This document shows positions 37,745 to 49,342 of a stretch of 64,000 bases of DNA, one piece after another (the first letter of the stretch is position 1; each line of letters opens with the position of its first letter). The notes under the pieces were generated by a model that saw only the letters and a program-made list of their open reading frames with translations, was not told the DNA's origin and did no database searches. A program made the translations under genes and the position numbers. The DNA is from Catenulispora sp. GP43 (GTDB lineage Bacteria > Actinomycetota > Actinomycetes > Streptomycetales > Catenulisporaceae): the NCBI RefSeq assembly GCF_041260665.1, contig NZ_JBGCCT010000022.1, positions 62,001-126,000 on the forward strand, in the 5' to 3' direction.

Positions 37745-37766
37745 GCCGGTCCGGATCAGGACCGGC
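37745..37766 (-). other. Intercistronic hairpin with the PKS D stop codon in its loop
   Basis: An 8-bp perfect inverted repeat (37745-37752 and 37759-37766; stem GCCGGTCC) has a 6-nt loop. On the mRNA the loop reads UGAUCC, so the D stop codon sits in the loop, about 20 nt before the PKS C start. It could act on termination or reinitiation; this is inference only. Confidence 0.45.
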
Positions 37767-40700
37767 CGAGTTGCCTGTCGACGAACGCGAAGACCGCGTC
37801 GGCGTCCGCTTCCTCGAGCCCCGCTGACGGGTTCGCGGCGTTCGCGGCCGTGGGCTGGGCGGCGCTCATGGCCGGCGTCAGGCGGGAGGCGAGCGCCGAG
37901 AGCCGACTCGCCACCCGGGCGGGATCCGCGGCGATGCCGGTCAACTTCTCGGACGGCAGGCTGGCCACCAGCGCCTCCAGCCGCTCCACCTCGGCCAGCA
38001 CCGCTCCGGCCTCTGTTGCCGCCGCTGCCGCTGCCGACTCCGGGAACAGCCGCTCGAGCACATGCGAGGCGAGGGCCGCCGGGGTCGCGTAGTCGAAGAC
38101 GATGGATGCGGGAAAGGCTGTCCCGGTCTCCGCCGAGATCAGATTCCGGAACTGGATCGCGGCGAGCGAGTCGAATCCCAGGTCGTGGAAGGCGCGGTCG
38201 GGATCCACGGCCGCGGAGTCCCCATGGCCGAGTACCTTGGCCGTCCATCCGCGCACGACGTTGAGCAGTTCTCCCTCGCGCGCGCCGTCCCCGGACAGCG
38301 ATGCCAGCCGCTCCCGTAGTGAGGATTCGGCGGATCGGCCCTCGGGAGATCCCGCGGCGCCCGCGGCCGAGCGGTGATGTTCGGCGACGATCGCGGCGAA
38401 GAGCGGGCCCGCGCCGAAACCGCCTCGCGTCGCGAGCGCGGCCGGGTCGAGATCGCCGACCACCAGCTGAGTCCCGTCATCCGCCACACATGCGGCGGCC
38501 AGCGCCTCGACCGCGATCGCGGGAACCAGAGGTCTGTCGATCGCCGCCGCGGACAGCAAGCCGGACATGACCGGGGACAGACCGGCGCCGGGGGCTGATA
38601 GCGCCGCAGCGTTCGGGCACAGCGGCAGCAGGACCGCGGAGCTGGAATCGGTCAACGCCAGGTCCAGCAGCGCCAGGTTGTCGTCGGCGGGCATCGGCAC
38701 CAGGCCGGAAGCACTCAGCCGCTGGATGTCGGCCACCGAAAGCCTTCCGCTCAGGCCGCCGTCGACGTCCCACACCCCCCAGGCGAGCGAGGTCGCCGGG
38801 AGTCCGTGGGCTTGCCGGTGCCGGGCCAGGCCGTCCAGGAACGCGTTGGCCGCCGCGTAGTTGGCCTGTCCGGGATTGCCCAGCGTGCCGGCCATGGAAG
38901 AGAACATGACGAACGCCGACAGCGATAGGTCCCGGGTGAGCTCATGCAGATGCCACGCGGCGTACGCCTTCGGCGCCAACGCTGTTTCCACCCGTGCGGG
39001 ATCCAAGGACGTGAACGTGGCGTCGTCCAGTACGCCGGCCGTGTGCACCACGCCGGTGAGCGGGTGCTCGGCGGGGACGGCTGCCACCACGGCGGCCACC
39101 TGGGCACGGTCGGACACGTCGCAGGCCACGATCTCGGCGTTCGCCCCAAGAGCGGCAAGCTCCGCTCTCAGCTCCCGGGCACCGGCGGCATCAGGGCCTT
39201 GACGTGAGGCCAGCAGCAGATGCCGTACGCCGTGCCGCCGCACGAGATGACGCGCTGTCAACGCGCCCAGGTCGCCGGTGCCGCCGGTCACCAACACCGT
39301 GCCGCCCGCCGCGAATGAGAACTTCCCGACGCTACCAGCCGCGGCGCGTATCAGGCGGGGCACGGATACTGCGCCGCGCCGTACCGCGATCTCCGGTTCC
39401 GTGTCGGCCAGCGCGGCCCGCCACTGAGCAGCGGTGGTGTCCCGTTCCCAGTCCAGCAGCGTGATCCGGCCCGGGTGCTCGGACTGCGCTGAGCGCAACA
39501 GGCCGCGCATGGCGCCGGTGACCACCGCGTCATCCGATGCCGCTCCGGTGGCGCCGTCATCGGGGAAGGCGACGACCAGCCTGGACATGGCGAACCGCTC
39601 GTCATCCAGCCACTGCCGCAGCACGCCGAGGAGCGTGCCGACCGACCTACGCGTGCGCGCCACCGTGTCGAGTCCGTGGCCCGCCATCGGCGCTGGCAGT
39701 ATCAGGAGGTCCGGCACCGTCGGCAGCGAAGCGAGATCTACGACTTCCTGAACCGAGATGCCAGCAGTGCGCAGGACATCGGCGACCCCGCTTCCCGAAC
39801 CCAGCACAGTGCAATGACCGACGGGAGACGCGGTGGAGGCGGCCGACGACGTCGGCACCCAGGCGACCCGATACAGACCCGCTCCGTCAGGCTCGGCTCG
39901 CACGCCATCGGCCGCCCAAGTGCCCCAGGCCACCGTCGAGGCCCGAAGGCCGCGTTCCCGCCGCTGCCGTGCCACCGCGGACAGAAACGCACCACTGACA
40001 GCCTCAGCCGCGCGACCCGGACCTCCCCACACCGCCGATGCCGCCGTGACGAGCACGAACGCGTCAAGGTCCCGGTCCGCCAAGAGCGAGTCCAGCACCA
40101 CCGCACCGCGCATCGCCGAGCCGTCGTCGTTGGCGGCGGCGCGTGACCTCGCCGCGTGGACCACGGCGGTCAGCGGATGCTGCGACGGCAGAGTACGCAG
40201 CAGTTCACTCAGCATCGCGCGGTCTGTCACATCGACCCGGGCAAAGGTGACCTCGGCGCCCGACGCGGTGATCTCCTCCTTCAGAGCCGCGGCAGCGGGC
40301 GCCAGGTCACCGCTCCGACTGGCCAGCACGATGTGCGCGGCGCCTTTCCGGGCCAGCCACCGTGCCACGTGGCCGCCGACCGTTCCGGTCCCGCCGGTGA
40401 CGAGCACGGTCCCGCGCGGGGTCCAAGCGCGATCCGGCGGGCCGCCGGAGTCCAGCGGTGCCCGGTGCAGCCGCCGGGCGAACAGCCCTGTGGGCCGCAG
40501 CGCCAACTCGTTCTCCGCGGTGCCTTCGTCCAAGAGCCGGCCCAACCCGGCCAACTGCGCGGCGTCGGCTTCGGGGGACAGGTCGACCAACCCGGCCCAC
40601 AGATCGGGTTGCTCAGATGCCAGTACGGTGCCCAATCCCCACAGCGTGGCCTGCGAGGGTGCGTCGCCGAAGGTCGCGCACCAGACGCGGGTCGTAGTGC

Positions 40701-43700
40701 CGCGCAGCGCTTCCACCAATGCGCACGTAGCCTTGAAGCCCGCGGAGAGCCAGGGCTGGTCGGAAGCGGGACGCTCGTCCAGAGCCAGGAGAGAGAGCAC
40801 AGCGTATGGCAGCTCACTGTTTCCCTCGCGGAGCTGCTGCCTGAGCCGGACCGGATCGCAGACATCCCCTGGGACCCGCACCAGCCGGGCGCCGCCACCG
40901 GTCAACCCGGCGATGAGACCGTCCGCGGATCCGACCACGGATTCCGGCACGAGCACACACCAGCCCGGGCCGAGCACTTGCGCGTCGCCGGCACCGGTCG
41001 GCACCTTCTCCCATGCCACGTGGTACCGCTGACCGTCGAGCACCGCGTTCGCCTGCCGCTCTCGGTGCCAGCGGGTCAGCGCCGGAAGCACGGCGTCAAG
41101 CAACGCAGGCCCCTGCGACCTGTCCATCCGCAGCAGTTCGGCCAGCCCGGCCGTGTCCTCCTGCTCGACGGCCCGCCAGAACCCCTCGGCTCCGATCCCG
41201 GCCTCGGCCCCGCCACCCCGGCGCCGATCGGTGCCCATCCAGAACCTGCTGCGCTGGAACGCGTAGGTAGGCAGGTCGTATACCCGTTCGGCGCCGGAGC
41301 CCGCGTAGAACGCCGACCAGTTCGTGCGCAGACCCGACACGTGCAACCGGGCCAGGCCGGTGACCACCGTTCGGGCCTCGGAACGGTCCGAGCGCATCAG
41401 GTCCACCGCCAGTGGAGGCGAACTGCCGTTCCCGAGACTCTCGTGCACCATGCCGGTGAGCGCACCACCTGGTCCCACCTCGACCCAGCGGCCGACTCCC
41501 TTACCGGCCAGATACAGCATGCTGTCGTGGAAACGCACAGCTTCCCGCGCCTGACGAACCCAGTAGTCGGGATCGGCCAGCTCGGCGGCGGACAGCGGAC
41601 GTCCCGTCAGGGTGGACACCACCGGAATCCGGGGTGCCGAGGCTCGCAGTTTCGTCGCCGCCTCGCGGAACTCCCCGGCGATGGCGTCCATGTGCGGCGA
41701 GTGGAAGGCGTGGCCGACCCGCAGCCGTCGCACGCGTCGACCCCGTGACGCCAAGAGCTCGGCGATCTCCAGCACCTCCGCACGGTCGCCCGAGACGACT
41801 ACCGCGGACGGCCCGTTGACCGCCGCGATCGCCACCCGGCCCGTCGCCCGGTCGTCCAGCAGGGCGCTGACTTCGGACTCGCTCGCCTGCAACGCCGCCA
41901 TCGCCCCGTCCGCGACCACGGACTGCATCAGCCGTCCGCGAGCGGCGACCAGCGCGGCGGCGTCCTCCAGCGGCCACACCTCGGCCACCTGCGCGGCGGC
42001 GATCTCGCCGATGGAGTGGCCGCTGAGGTGGTCCGGCTCCAGGCCCCAGCTTTCCAGCAGCCGGGCCAACGCCACCTCCACCGCGAACAGCGCGGGCTGG
42101 GTGTACTCGGTCCGGTCCAGCAGGTCTGAACGCTCCGAGCCGTCCTCGGCGGCCAGGATTTCCCGAAGCGGGAGGTCCAGGTGCGGGCCGAAAGCCTCGC
42201 AGACCGTGTCCAGCGTCGCAGCGAACGCGGGGAACGCTTCGGCCAGGTCACGGCCCATGCCCGGATACTGGGATCCTTGGCCGGGAAAGAGGAACGCCGT
42301 CAGACCCGGCCGGACTGTGCCTCGGACCACGGCCGTGCCACTATCGTCACCGCTCGACAGCGCGTCCAGCCCGGCGTGGATCCCGTTCCGGTCCTCACCT
42401 ATCACAATGGCCTGGTACGCGAGCGCCGCCCGCGAGGTCGCCAGCGAAAAAGCAACGTCCAGCAGGCCGGTGTCAGGGTGGTCGGGAGTGTCAGAAGCCT
42501 GATCAAGCTGGGCTCGCAGCCGGGTGGCCTGGTCGCGCAGCGCCGCTTCGGACGCCGCCGACACGATGACGGGCAGCGGGAAACGAAGTCGGCCCGGCCG
42601 GCGCGGTTCGGGCGCGTCGTCGGCGGACGTGGAAGCCGGAGCCTCCTCCAGCACGACGTGCGTGTTCGTCCCGCTGACGCCGAAGCTCGAAACCCCTGCC
42701 CGCCGCGGTCGTGCCGAGCGCGTCCAGTCCACCGCCTCCGTGAGCAGTTGGACCCGTCCTGCCGACCAGTCCACGGCGGTGGACGGAGTCTCGGCATACA
42801 GGGTGCGGGGCAGCAGTCCGTGCCGCATCGCCTGCACCATCTTGATCACCCCGCCGACGCCCGCCGCGGCCTGCGCGTGCCCGATGTTCGACTTCAGCGA
42901 GCCGAGGAACAGGGGCCGGTCCGCGGCTCGGCCGCGGCCGTAGACGGCCAGCAGCGCCTGAGCCTCGATCGGGTCTCCCAGACGGGTGCCGGTGCCGTGC
43001 GCCTCCACAGCGTCCACGTCGTCGGCGGTGAGTCCGGCGGCGCCCAGCGCATCGCGGATCACCCGTTGCTGTGCGGGCCCGCTGGGTGCGGTCAGGCCGC
43101 TGCTCGCGCCGTCCGAGTTGACCGCCGTGCCCCGGACGAGGGCCAGCACCCGGTGGCCGTTGCGTTGCGCGTCGGAGAGCCGCTCCAGGACCAGGACCCC
43201 GACGCCCTCGCCCCAGCCGGTGCCGTCCGCGTCGTCGGAGAACGCCTTGCACCGCCCGTCGCGCGAGAGCCCCTGGTGCCGGCTGAACTCGACGAAGATC
43301 TGCGGGGTGGACATGACGGTCACGCCGCCGGCCAGCGCCAGCGAGCACTCGCCGCCGCGCAGCGAACGTACCGCCAGATGCAGTGCCACCAGTGAGGAGG
43401 AGCACGCGGTGTCGACGCTGATCGCCGGGCCCTGCAAGCCGAGCGCGTAGGCCACCCGCCCGCTCAGGATGTTGGGGGAGCTGCCGTTGATCAGGTAGCC
43501 CTCGAGCTCGCCCGGATCCTCGGGGGCGGTCAGCTCGTAGTCGTTGTAGACCACGCCCGCGAACACGCCCGTGCGGCTGCCGCGCAGCGAGCCCGGATCG
43601 ATGCCGGCCGTCTCCACGGCCTCCCAGCAGGTCTCCAGCATCAGACGCTGCTGGGAGTCCGTGGCCATCGCCTCGTTGGGGCTGATCCCGAAGAAGGCCG

Positions 43701-44073
43701 CGTCGAAGTCGGCGGCGTTCAGCAGGAACCCGCCGCGGCGGGTGTAGCTCGTCCCCCTGCGGCTCGGATCGGGGTGATAGAGCGCGTCCAGGTCCCAGCC
43801 CCGGTCCGCGGGGAACTCGGAGGTGGCATCGCGGCCCTCGGCCACCAGCTGCCACAACGCCTCCGGGCTGTCGACCCCGCCGGGGTAACGGCAGCCCATG
43901 CCGACGATGGCGATCGGCTCCCGATCCCGCTCCTCGGCCTCGCGCAGCCGCTGCCGCGTCTCGCGCAGATCGGTCGTCGCGCGACGGAGGTAGGTCAGAA
44001 GCTTCACTTCATCGTTCGATACAGCGTCGTTCGATACAGCGATGTCCGACACAGCGTCGTTCGCCACAGCCAC
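37756..44073 (-). CDS. Modular type I polyketide synthase D: one module with tandem ketoreductases
   Basis: About 2,105 aa. The first possible start is GTG at 44073; a second GTG at 44067 with GAGGTGG just upstream is the better-placed start. Order: four pentapeptide repeats, docking helix ([19 protein letters not shown]), KS (43910-42650, DTACSSS), AT (42310-41450, GHSIGE, HAFHS, malonyl), a first KR (41040-39880) with intact TGGTG but no catalytic Tyr and truncated after WGTW, a second complete KR (39880-38500, [12 protein letters not shown]), ACP (38180) and a C-terminal helical docking region ending [15 protein letters not shown]. There is no DH, so a hydroxyl is predicted from the second KR. 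It is the first gene of the D-C-B operon, divergent from PKS E. Confidence 0.95.
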   Translation of the reverse strand: MAVANDAVSDIAVSNDAVSNDEVKLLTYLRRATTDLRETRQRLREAEERDREPIAIVGMGCRYPGGVDSPEALWQLVAEGRDATSEFPADRGWDLDALYHPDPSRRGTSYTRRGGFLLNAADFDAAFFGISPNEAMATDSQQRLMLETCWEAVETAGIDPGSLRGSRTGVFAGVVYNDYELTAPEDPGELEGYLINGSSPNILSGRVAYALGLQGPAISVDTACSSSLVALHLAVRSLRGGECSLALAGGVTVMSTPQIFVEFSRHQGLSRDGRCKAFSDDADGTGWGEGVGVLVLERLSDAQRNGHRVLALVRGTAVNSDGASSGLTAPSGPAQQRVIRDALGAAGLTADDVDAVEAHGTGTRLGDPIEAQALLAVYGRGRAADRPLFLGSLKSNIGHAQAAAGVGGVIKMVQAMRHGLLPRTLYAETPSTAVDWSAGRVQLLTEAVDWTRSARPRRAGVSSFGVSGTNTHVVLEEAPASTSADDAPEPRRPGRLRFPLPVIVSAASEAALRDQATRLRAQLDQASDTPDHPDTGLLDVAFSLATSRAALAYQAIVIGEDRNGIHAGLDALSSGDDSGTAVVRGTVRPGLTAFLFPGQGSQYPGMGRDLAEAFPAFAATLDTVCEAFGPHLDLPLREILAAEDGSERSDLLDRTEYTQPALFAVEVALARLLESWGLEPDHLSGHSIGEIAAAQVAEVWPLEDAAALVAARGRLMQSVVADGAMAALQASESEVSALLDDRATGRVAIAAVNGPSAVVVSGDRAEVLEIAELLASRGRRVRRLRVGHAFHSPHMDAIAGEFREAATKLRASAPRIPVVSTLTGRPLSAAELADPDYWVRQAREAVRFHDSMLYLAGKGVGRWVEVGPGGALTGMVHESLGNGSSPPLAVDLMRSDRSEARTVVTGLARLHVSGLRTNWSAFYAGSGAERVYDLPTYAFQRSRFWMGTDRRRGGGAEAGIGAEGFWRAVEQEDTAGLAELLRMDRSQGPALLDAVLPALTRWHRERQANAVLDGQRYHVAWEKVPTGAGDAQVLGPGWCVLVPESVVGSADGLIAGLTGGGARLVRVPGDVCDPVRLRQQLREGNSELPYAVLSLLALDERPASDQPWLSAGFKATCALVEALRGTTTRVWCATFGDAPSQATLWGLGTVLASEQPDLWAGLVDLSPEADAAQLAGLGRLLDEGTAENELALRPTGLFARRLHRAPLDSGGPPDRAWTPRGTVLVTGGTGTVGGHVARWLARKGAAHIVLASRSGDLAPAAAALKEEITASGAEVTFARVDVTDRAMLSELLRTLPSQHPLTAVVHAARSRAAANDDGSAMRGAVVLDSLLADRDLDAFVLVTAASAVWGGPGRAAEAVSGAFLSAVARQRRERGLRASTVAWGTWAADGVRAEPDGAGLYRVAWVPTSSAASTASPVGHCTVLGSGSGVADVLRTAGISVQEVVDLASLPTVPDLLILPAPMAGHGLDTVARTRRSVGTLLGVLRQWLDDERFAMSRLVVAFPDDGATGAASDDAVVTGAMRGLLRSAQSEHPGRITLLDWERDTTAAQWRAALADTEPEIAVRRGAVSVPRLIRAAAGSVGKFSFAAGGTVLVTGGTGDLGALTARHLVRRHGVRHLLLASRQGPDAAGARELRAELAALGANAEIVACDVSDRAQVAAVVAAVPAEHPLTGVVHTAGVLDDATFTSLDPARVETALAPKAYAAWHLHELTRDLSLSAFVMFSSMAGTLGNPGQANYAAANAFLDGLARHRQAHGLPATSLAWGVWDVDGGLSGRLSVADIQRLSASGLVPMPADDNLALLDLALTDSSSAVLLPLCPNAAALSAPGAGLSPVMSGLLSAAAIDRPLVPAIAVEALAAACVADDGTQLVVGDLDPAALATRGGFGAGPLFAAIVAEHHRSAAGAAGSPEGRSAESSLRERLASLSGDGAREGELLNVVRGWTAKVLGHGDSAAVDPDRAFHDLGFDSLAAIQFRNLISAETGTAFPASIVFDYATPAALASHVLERLFPESAAAAAATEAGAVLAEVERLEALVASLPSEKLTGIAADPARVASRLSALASRLTPAMSAAQPTAANAANPSAGLEEADADAVFAFVDRQLGRS
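44011..44070 (-). repeat. Four 15-bp tandem repeats at the N-terminus of PKS D
   Basis: Four consecutive 15-bp units encode [15 protein letters not shown] and AVSND directly ahead of the docking helix. Two units (44011-44040) differ by one base. This looks like a recent tandem expansion in a disordered leader. Confidence 0.85.
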
Positions 44074-44136
44074 CTCGATCGAATGCCAGGCACCATCTGC
44101 CGGGCGGCCTTCGCCGAACCCATAGATCAGTTTCGA

Positions 44137-44165
44137 ACTCTAGGCATGCCCGGTACCGCCCCCAA
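44137..44165 (-). promoter_or_regulatory. Putative promoter of the PKS D-C-B operon
   Basis: On the minus strand, -35 TTGGGG (44165-44160) and -10 TAGAGT (44142-44137) are separated by exactly 17 bp, giving a leader of about 60 nt before the D start. The -35 overlaps one CCCCTATC half-site of the inverted-repeat array, the position expected for a class II activator. Confidence 0.5.
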
Positions 44166-44224
44166 CCCCTATCCGCACTCCAGAGCCCCTATCGCGCCTC
44201 GACCCGTCAGCCGCGATAGGGGTT
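44164..44224. promoter_or_regulatory. Operator array in the D/E divergent control region
   Basis: Three copies of one half-site: AACCCCTATC (44164-44173), CCCCTATCGC (44186-44195) and the inverted GCGATAGGGGTT (44213-44224). The first two are direct repeats 20 bp apart, two helical turns. The second and third form a perfect 10-bp inverted repeat with a 17-bp spacer, and the first and third also match perfectly over 10 bp. LuxR/GerE-type proteins bind TAGGG-like cores, so the LAL regulator is the obvious candidate ligand; that is inference. Confidence 0.65.
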
Positions 44225-44279
44225 GTCCCGGCGTCCGCCCTCGGCCGACGATCAGATGTGCCCTCCGAAACAGGTCAGC

Positions 44280-47200
44280 ATGAGTGAGACCCCTGCCGCG
44301 GACAAGGTCGTCGAGGCTCTTCGCCGGAGCCTGCTGGAGAACGAACGGCTGCGCGGGGAGAACGATCGGTTCACCGAGCCCATCGCGATCGTGGCGATGG
44401 CGTGCCGCTATCCGGGCGGCGTGGCGTCGCCGGAGGACCTGTGGCGACTGGTCTGCGCCGGCGGGGACGCCATCTCGCTGTTCCCGGACGACCGAGGCTG
44501 GGATCTCGCCTCGCTGTACGAGCCGAAGGCGGGTACACCAGGTACCAGCTACTCCCGGCACGGCGGATTCGTCGACGGGATGGCGGACTTCGACCCGGCG
44601 TTCTTCGGGATCTCGCCGCGAGAGGCCCTTGCCATGGATCCCCAACAACGGCTGCTGTTGGAGACCTCCTGGGAGGCGGTGGAGCGGGCCGGAATCGTTC
44701 CCGCTTCACTGCGGGGCAGTCGCACCGGGGTGTTCGCGGGCGTCATGTACCACGACTACGGCGCCGGGACCAGCGACGGCAGCCTGGTGTCCGGACGGAT
44801 CGCCTACACCCTGGGGCTGGAGGGCCCCGCGGTGAGCGTGGACACTGCGTGCTCGTCGTCCCTGGTAGCGCTCCATCTGGCGATGCAGGCGCTGCGCCGG
44901 GACGAGTGCTCTCTGGCGTTGGCAGGCGGCGTGACGGTGATGGCCGCACCTGACATGTTCGTGTACTTCAGCGAGCAGCGTGGTCTGGCCCCGGACGGCC
45001 GGTGCAAGGCGTTCGCGGCGGCGGCCGACGGTGTCGGCTGTTCCGAAGGCGCCGGTGTCCTGCTGCTGGAGCGGCTCTCCGACGCGCGCCGCAACGGCCA
45101 CGAGGTGCTGGCCGTGGTGCGGGGCTCGGCGGTCAACTCCGACGGCGCCAGCAGCGGCCTGACCGTGCCGAACGGTCCGTCGCAGCAGCGGGTGATCGAG
45201 CAGGCTCTGCGGAGCGCGGGGTTGCGGCCGGCGGACGTGGATGCGGTGGAAGGGCACGGCACCGGCACCCGGCTCGGCGACCCGATCGAGGCCCAGGCGC
45301 TGCTCGCCGCCTACGGCCGGGAGCGCGAACGTCCGCTCTGGCTGGGGTCGGTCAAGTCGAACATCGGGCACGCACAGGCCGCGGCCGGTGTCGGTGGGGT
45401 GATCAAGACAGTCCTCGCGATGCGGCACGGTGTGCTGCCCAGGACGTTGCACGTGGACGAGCCCTCGCCCGAAGTGGACTGGTCGGCCGGGGCGGTCCGA
45501 CTGCTCACCGAACCGGTCGCGTGGCCGGAGACCGGGCAGCCGCGCCGCGCTGGAGTGTCGTCGTTCGGGATCAGCGGCACCAACGCCCACGTGATCCTCG
45601 AACACACACCGGCTGCCGTGGCTACGCCGGCTTCCGAAGCGATGGTGGCGGAGCGCGCGGGGCTGCCCGGCGGAACCGTGCCGTGGCTGTTGTCCGGGCA
45701 CAGCCCTGAAGCGCTCCGGGCACAGGCGGCGCGGCTTGCGTCGTTCCTGGACGACGAGCAGGAGTCGTCGCCGATGGACGTCGGCGTCTCCCTGACGACC
45801 ACGCGGTCCGCCTTTCCACACCGTGCCGTGATCCTCGGAGCGGATGGGAACGAACTGCGTGTCGGGCTCCGCACGCTCGCGGAGAACGGGGACTCCCCGG
45901 CCGTGGTTCGGGGCGTTGCCCGCCCGGCCGGGCTGACCGCGTACCTGTTCTCCGGCCAGGGATCGCAGCACCCGCGTATGGGTGCCGAACTGGCCGGGAC
46001 GTATCCCGTGTTCGCGCGGGCATACGCCGAGGTGTGCGCCGAGTTGGACCGGCATCTGGACCGCCCGCTCCGGGAAGTGATCGACACCGATGCGGACGCG
46101 CTCGATGCGACGGGCTTCACGCAGCCGGCGTTGTTCGCCATCCAGGTGGCTTTGTTCCGGCTGCTGGAATCGTGGGGGATGAGGCCGGACTTCCTCGCGG
46201 GGCACTCGATCGGCGAACTCGCCGCCGCGCACCTCGCGGGCATCTGGTCGCTTGCCGACGCCTGCACGCTCGTCGCGGCCCGGGGCCGGCTGATGCAGGC
46301 GCTGCCGGCCGGCGGGGTGATGTGCGCGGTCGCCGCCGCCGAGGACGAGGTCCGGGCCGTGCTGCCGCCGGATGTGGCCGTGGCGGCGGTGAACGGCCCG
46401 CGGTCGGTGGTCGTCTCGGGCGAACGGGACGCGGTCGAGGTCGTCACGGCCCGACTCGTGCGGCAGGGGCACCGGGTCAGGCCACTGCGGGTCTCCCACG
46501 CCTTTCACTCACCTTCGATGGACCCGATGCTCGCCGCCTTCCGCGCCGTGGCCGAGAAGCTGACCTACTCGGCGCCGGACACCCCCGTCGTGTCGAATGT
46601 GACGGGGAGGCTGGCCGGAGCCGACGAGCTGTGCACTCCCGACTACTGGGTCCGGCACGTGCGCGAGACCGTCCGGTTCAGCGAGGGCATCCGGAGCCTG
46701 GAAGCCGAGGGCGTCGCTCGATTCGTCGAGCTCGGTCCGGACGGGTCGCTCTCCGCGTTGGCGCGGGACTGCCTGGCCGACGCGGCCGATACCCATGGCG
46801 CCGCCTTCGTTCCGGTGCTGCGCCGGGATCGTGCGGATGCCGGGCAGGTGACCACTGCCGTCGCGCTCGCGTACGCCCATGGAGCCGAGGTGCGGTGGTC
46901 GGAGTTCTACGCGGGCAGCGGTGCGCGTCGAGTCGGACTGCCCACGTATGCGTTCCAGCGGCAGCGGTACTGGACCGATGTCGGGATGTCCGTCGGCCCG
47001 CAGAGCCTGGAGCCCACCTCGAACCAGGACCACCTGTTTCACGTCGACTGGAGTCCGTGGACCGGGAGCGACCCGCTTCCGGTGGTACCGGGATGCGCGG
47101 TCCTGGGTACGGACGGCCTCGGGCTGGCCGCGGCGATCGAGTCGGTCAACGGTGTCGTGCGGCGGCATGCGGACTGGCCGTCGCTGACCGCGGCCGCCGA

Positions 47201-48953
47201 AGCCGGACCGGCGCCGGAGTTCGTTTTCGTCCCCTGCGTCACTTCACCGGCACAGCCTCCTGACGTCGCCTCGACCGCCCGCGCCGCAGCGAATCGGGCA
47301 CTGGCACTGGCACAGTCCTGGGTGACCGCCGAGCGCTTCGCCTCCTCGCGGCTCGTGTTCGTCACTAAGGGAGCTATCGCGACAGTCCCGGGGGAGGGGA
47401 TCGCCGACCTCGTCCAGTCCCCGGTCTGGGGCGTCATCCGTACGGCAGAGCTCGAATATCCCGGGCGGCTGGCCCTGCTCGACATCGACGGTGCGAACGT
47501 CCCCGTGGCCGCGGTGCTCGCCGCCGTGCACGCCGGGGAGCCGGGCCTGGCAGTGCGCGAGGGCGGGATCCTTGTTCCCCGGTTGGCGCGGGGCGAGGCC
47601 TCGGAAGCCGAAGCGGTGCTGCCGGTCCGGTTCGACGACGCCGGCACGGTCCTGGTCACCGGCGGCACCGGCGTACTCGGCGGGCACATCGCCCGGCACT
47701 TGGTGACCGAGCACGGCGTGCGGCACCTGCTGCTGGCTGGACGCCGGGGGATCGCAGCCCCCGGCGCGGCCGCCCTGCACGCGGAACTGACCGAACTCGG
47801 CGCGCACGTCACCGTGGCCGCCTGCGACATGACCGATCGTGAGTCGCTGAAGCGGTTGCTGGCCTCGGTGCCGGCGGCCGCGCCACTGCGCGGCGTCGTG
47901 CACACCGCGGGCGTGGTGGACGACGGCGTCCTGACGGCCCTGACTCCGCAGCGCATGGACGACGTGCTGCGGCCCAAGGCCGATGTGGCGTGGGACCTGC
48001 ACGAGCTCACTGTCGACTACGACCTCACGGCGTTCGTGCTTTTCGGCTCCGGCGGCGGCACGCTCGGCGCTCCGGGCCAGGCCAACTGGGCGGCGGCGAG
48101 CGTGTTCGTGGACGCCCTCGCGCACTATCGCAGCGCCCGGGATCTTCCAGCCCTGTCCTTGGCGTGGGGCATGTGGTCGTCCGGCGGGATGGCGGCCCTG
48201 CTGTCGAAGACCGACGTCATCCGGATGGCGCGTTCCGGCGTGCTCGGCTTGTCCGTCGAGGAGGGGCTGGCACTGTTCGACCGCGCTCTCCTGAGCGGCC
48301 GGCCGATGACGGTGCCGATGCACCTGGATACCTCAGCCGTGCGACCCGGTCCGGAAGGGATCCCGGCGATGCTGCGCGGGCTCGTCCGGGCCCCGGGGCG
48401 GCGTGCCGAGGCTGACGACGGCACTGTCGGCAGCGGCGGAGGCGGTCCGGATACGGCGTGGTCCCGTCTGACCCGGCTGTCCGGAAAGGAACTGGACGGA
48501 GCCATCCTGGAACTGGTCCGCAGCACCGCGGCGTTCGTGCTCGGCCACGAGCGGGCCGAGGCGATCGACCCCGACCAGGGCTTCCTGGACCTCGGATTCG
48601 ACTCGCTGACCGCGATCGAGCTCCGCAACCGGCTCAGCGCCACGACCGGCCACCCCCTGCCCGCGACGCTGATCTTCGACCACCCCTCGGCCAGAGCCCT
48701 GACCGACCACCTGCGAGCCGAGCTCCTGGCGCAGGCGGCACCGAGGTCCGTGGACGAACACCTCGCCGCGCTGGAGTCCGCCCTGGCCTCGGCACGACCG
48801 GACGAGGCCGAACGTACCCGGATCGCGGCGCGCCTGCGCTCGCTGGCCGCGGTCTGGGCGGCGGCGGACCGGCCGGCCGGGACCGGCGACCTCCACCAGG
48901 CCACCGCGAAGGAACTGTTCGACATCCTCGACGACGAACTCGAGGCACGGTGA
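44280..48953 (+). CDS. Modular type I polyketide synthase E: one module, KS-AT-KR(inactive)-ACP
   Basis: 1,557 aa from the ATG at 44280 (AGG 9 bp upstream); in-frame TTG 44223 and ATG 44256 are less likely. Order: docking helix ([20 protein letters not shown]), KS (44385-45610, DTACSSS, EGHGTGT), AT (45940-46770, GHSIGE, HAFHS, malonyl), KR (47030-48330) with a good TGGTG but catalytic Tyr replaced by Trp at 48087-48089 (GQANWAAAS), ACP (LGFDSL, 48590) and a C-terminal docking tail ending [18 protein letters not shown] beta-keto group is predicted to persist. The head fits the tail of PKS A and the tail fits the head of PKS D. It is transcribed away from D across the shared operator. Confidence 0.95.
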   Translation: MSETPAADKVVEALRRSLLENERLRGENDRFTEPIAIVAMACRYPGGVASPEDLWRLVCAGGDAISLFPDDRGWDLASLYEPKAGTPGTSYSRHGGFVDGMADFDPAFFGISPREALAMDPQQRLLLETSWEAVERAGIVPASLRGSRTGVFAGVMYHDYGAGTSDGSLVSGRIAYTLGLEGPAVSVDTACSSSLVALHLAMQALRRDECSLALAGGVTVMAAPDMFVYFSEQRGLAPDGRCKAFAAAADGVGCSEGAGVLLLERLSDARRNGHEVLAVVRGSAVNSDGASSGLTVPNGPSQQRVIEQALRSAGLRPADVDAVEGHGTGTRLGDPIEAQALLAAYGRERERPLWLGSVKSNIGHAQAAAGVGGVIKTVLAMRHGVLPRTLHVDEPSPEVDWSAGAVRLLTEPVAWPETGQPRRAGVSSFGISGTNAHVILEHTPAAVATPASEAMVAERAGLPGGTVPWLLSGHSPEALRAQAARLASFLDDEQESSPMDVGVSLTTTRSAFPHRAVILGADGNELRVGLRTLAENGDSPAVVRGVARPAGLTAYLFSGQGSQHPRMGAELAGTYPVFARAYAEVCAELDRHLDRPLREVIDTDADALDATGFTQPALFAIQVALFRLLESWGMRPDFLAGHSIGELAAAHLAGIWSLADACTLVAARGRLMQALPAGGVMCAVAAAEDEVRAVLPPDVAVAAVNGPRSVVVSGERDAVEVVTARLVRQGHRVRPLRVSHAFHSPSMDPMLAAFRAVAEKLTYSAPDTPVVSNVTGRLAGADELCTPDYWVRHVRETVRFSEGIRSLEAEGVARFVELGPDGSLSALARDCLADAADTHGAAFVPVLRRDRADAGQVTTAVALAYAHGAEVRWSEFYAGSGARRVGLPTYAFQRQRYWTDVGMSVGPQSLEPTSNQDHLFHVDWSPWTGSDPLPVVPGCAVLGTDGLGLAAAIESVNGVVRRHADWPSLTAAAEAGPAPEFVFVPCVTSPAQPPDVASTARAAANRALALAQSWVTAERFASSRLVFVTKGAIATVPGEGIADLVQSPVWGVIRTAELEYPGRLALLDIDGANVPVAAVLAAVHAGEPGLAVREGGILVPRLARGEASEAEAVLPVRFDDAGTVLVTGGTGVLGGHIARHLVTEHGVRHLLLAGRRGIAAPGAAALHAELTELGAHVTVAACDMTDRESLKRLLASVPAAAPLRGVVHTAGVVDDGVLTALTPQRMDDVLRPKADVAWDLHELTVDYDLTAFVLFGSGGGTLGAPGQANWAAASVFVDALAHYRSARDLPALSLAWGMWSSGGMAALLSKTDVIRMARSGVLGLSVEEGLALFDRALLSGRPMTVPMHLDTSAVRPGPEGIPAMLRGLVRAPGRRAEADDGTVGSGGGGPDTAWSRLTRLSGKELDGAILELVRSTAAFVLGHERAEAIDPDQGFLDLGFDSLTAIELRNRLSATTGHPLPATLIFDHPSARALTDHLRAELLAQAAPRSVDEHLAALESALASARPDEAERTRIAARLRSLAAVWAAADRPAGTGDLHQATAKELFDILDDELEAR

Positions 48954-49151
48954 GCCACGTTCGCCGGGCCTGGATCAACGAATTCAGGGGAGCGAAGACG
49001 ATCTGCCGCGCGTTGCGATCGGGCTGGGCGTGTGGGACACGGCATGGCTTCCCGGCGCATATCGTTCCGTACAGGGCTGGGCCGCCATGACTGCTGCGCT
49101 ACCCGAGAGAACCTCCGAGGTGGGTCGAGCCGTGGTCGCGTGCGTGAGCTG

Positions 49152-49331
49152 GGAAGCGCGGCGTTGCGCGGTGATGGTGTGCTCAGCGCTGCGGGGGCCG
49201 CATTGGCGCTCGTCGCGCTGGCTGGCGCCGGGGCCCAATCCTGGTGGGGGTGGTGGTGGAGCAACCCGGTCGCGGCACTCGTGATCGCGTGCTTTCTTGT
49301 TCGCGAGGGTGTTAAGACGATGCGTGGATAA
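49152..49331 (+). pseudogene. C-terminal remnant of a cation-efflux (CDF-like) membrane protein
   Basis: About 59 in-frame codons, ending TAA at 49331, resemble the last two membrane helices of actinomycete cation transporters: LRGDGVLSAAGAALALVALA, then GWWWSNPVAALVIA and VREGVKTMRG. No start codon, metal-binding helices or N-terminal part can be found upstream, so it is read as a gene fragment. The 200 bp between the PKS E stop and this remnant shows nothing recognisable. Confidence 0.55.
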
Positions 49332-49342
49332 GGCTTACTCAC

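Noticed and set aside
44223-44279. Earlier TTG or ATG start for PKS E
   Set aside because: It would put the operator array and a possible -35 inside the gene, and the added residues do not belong to the docking helix.
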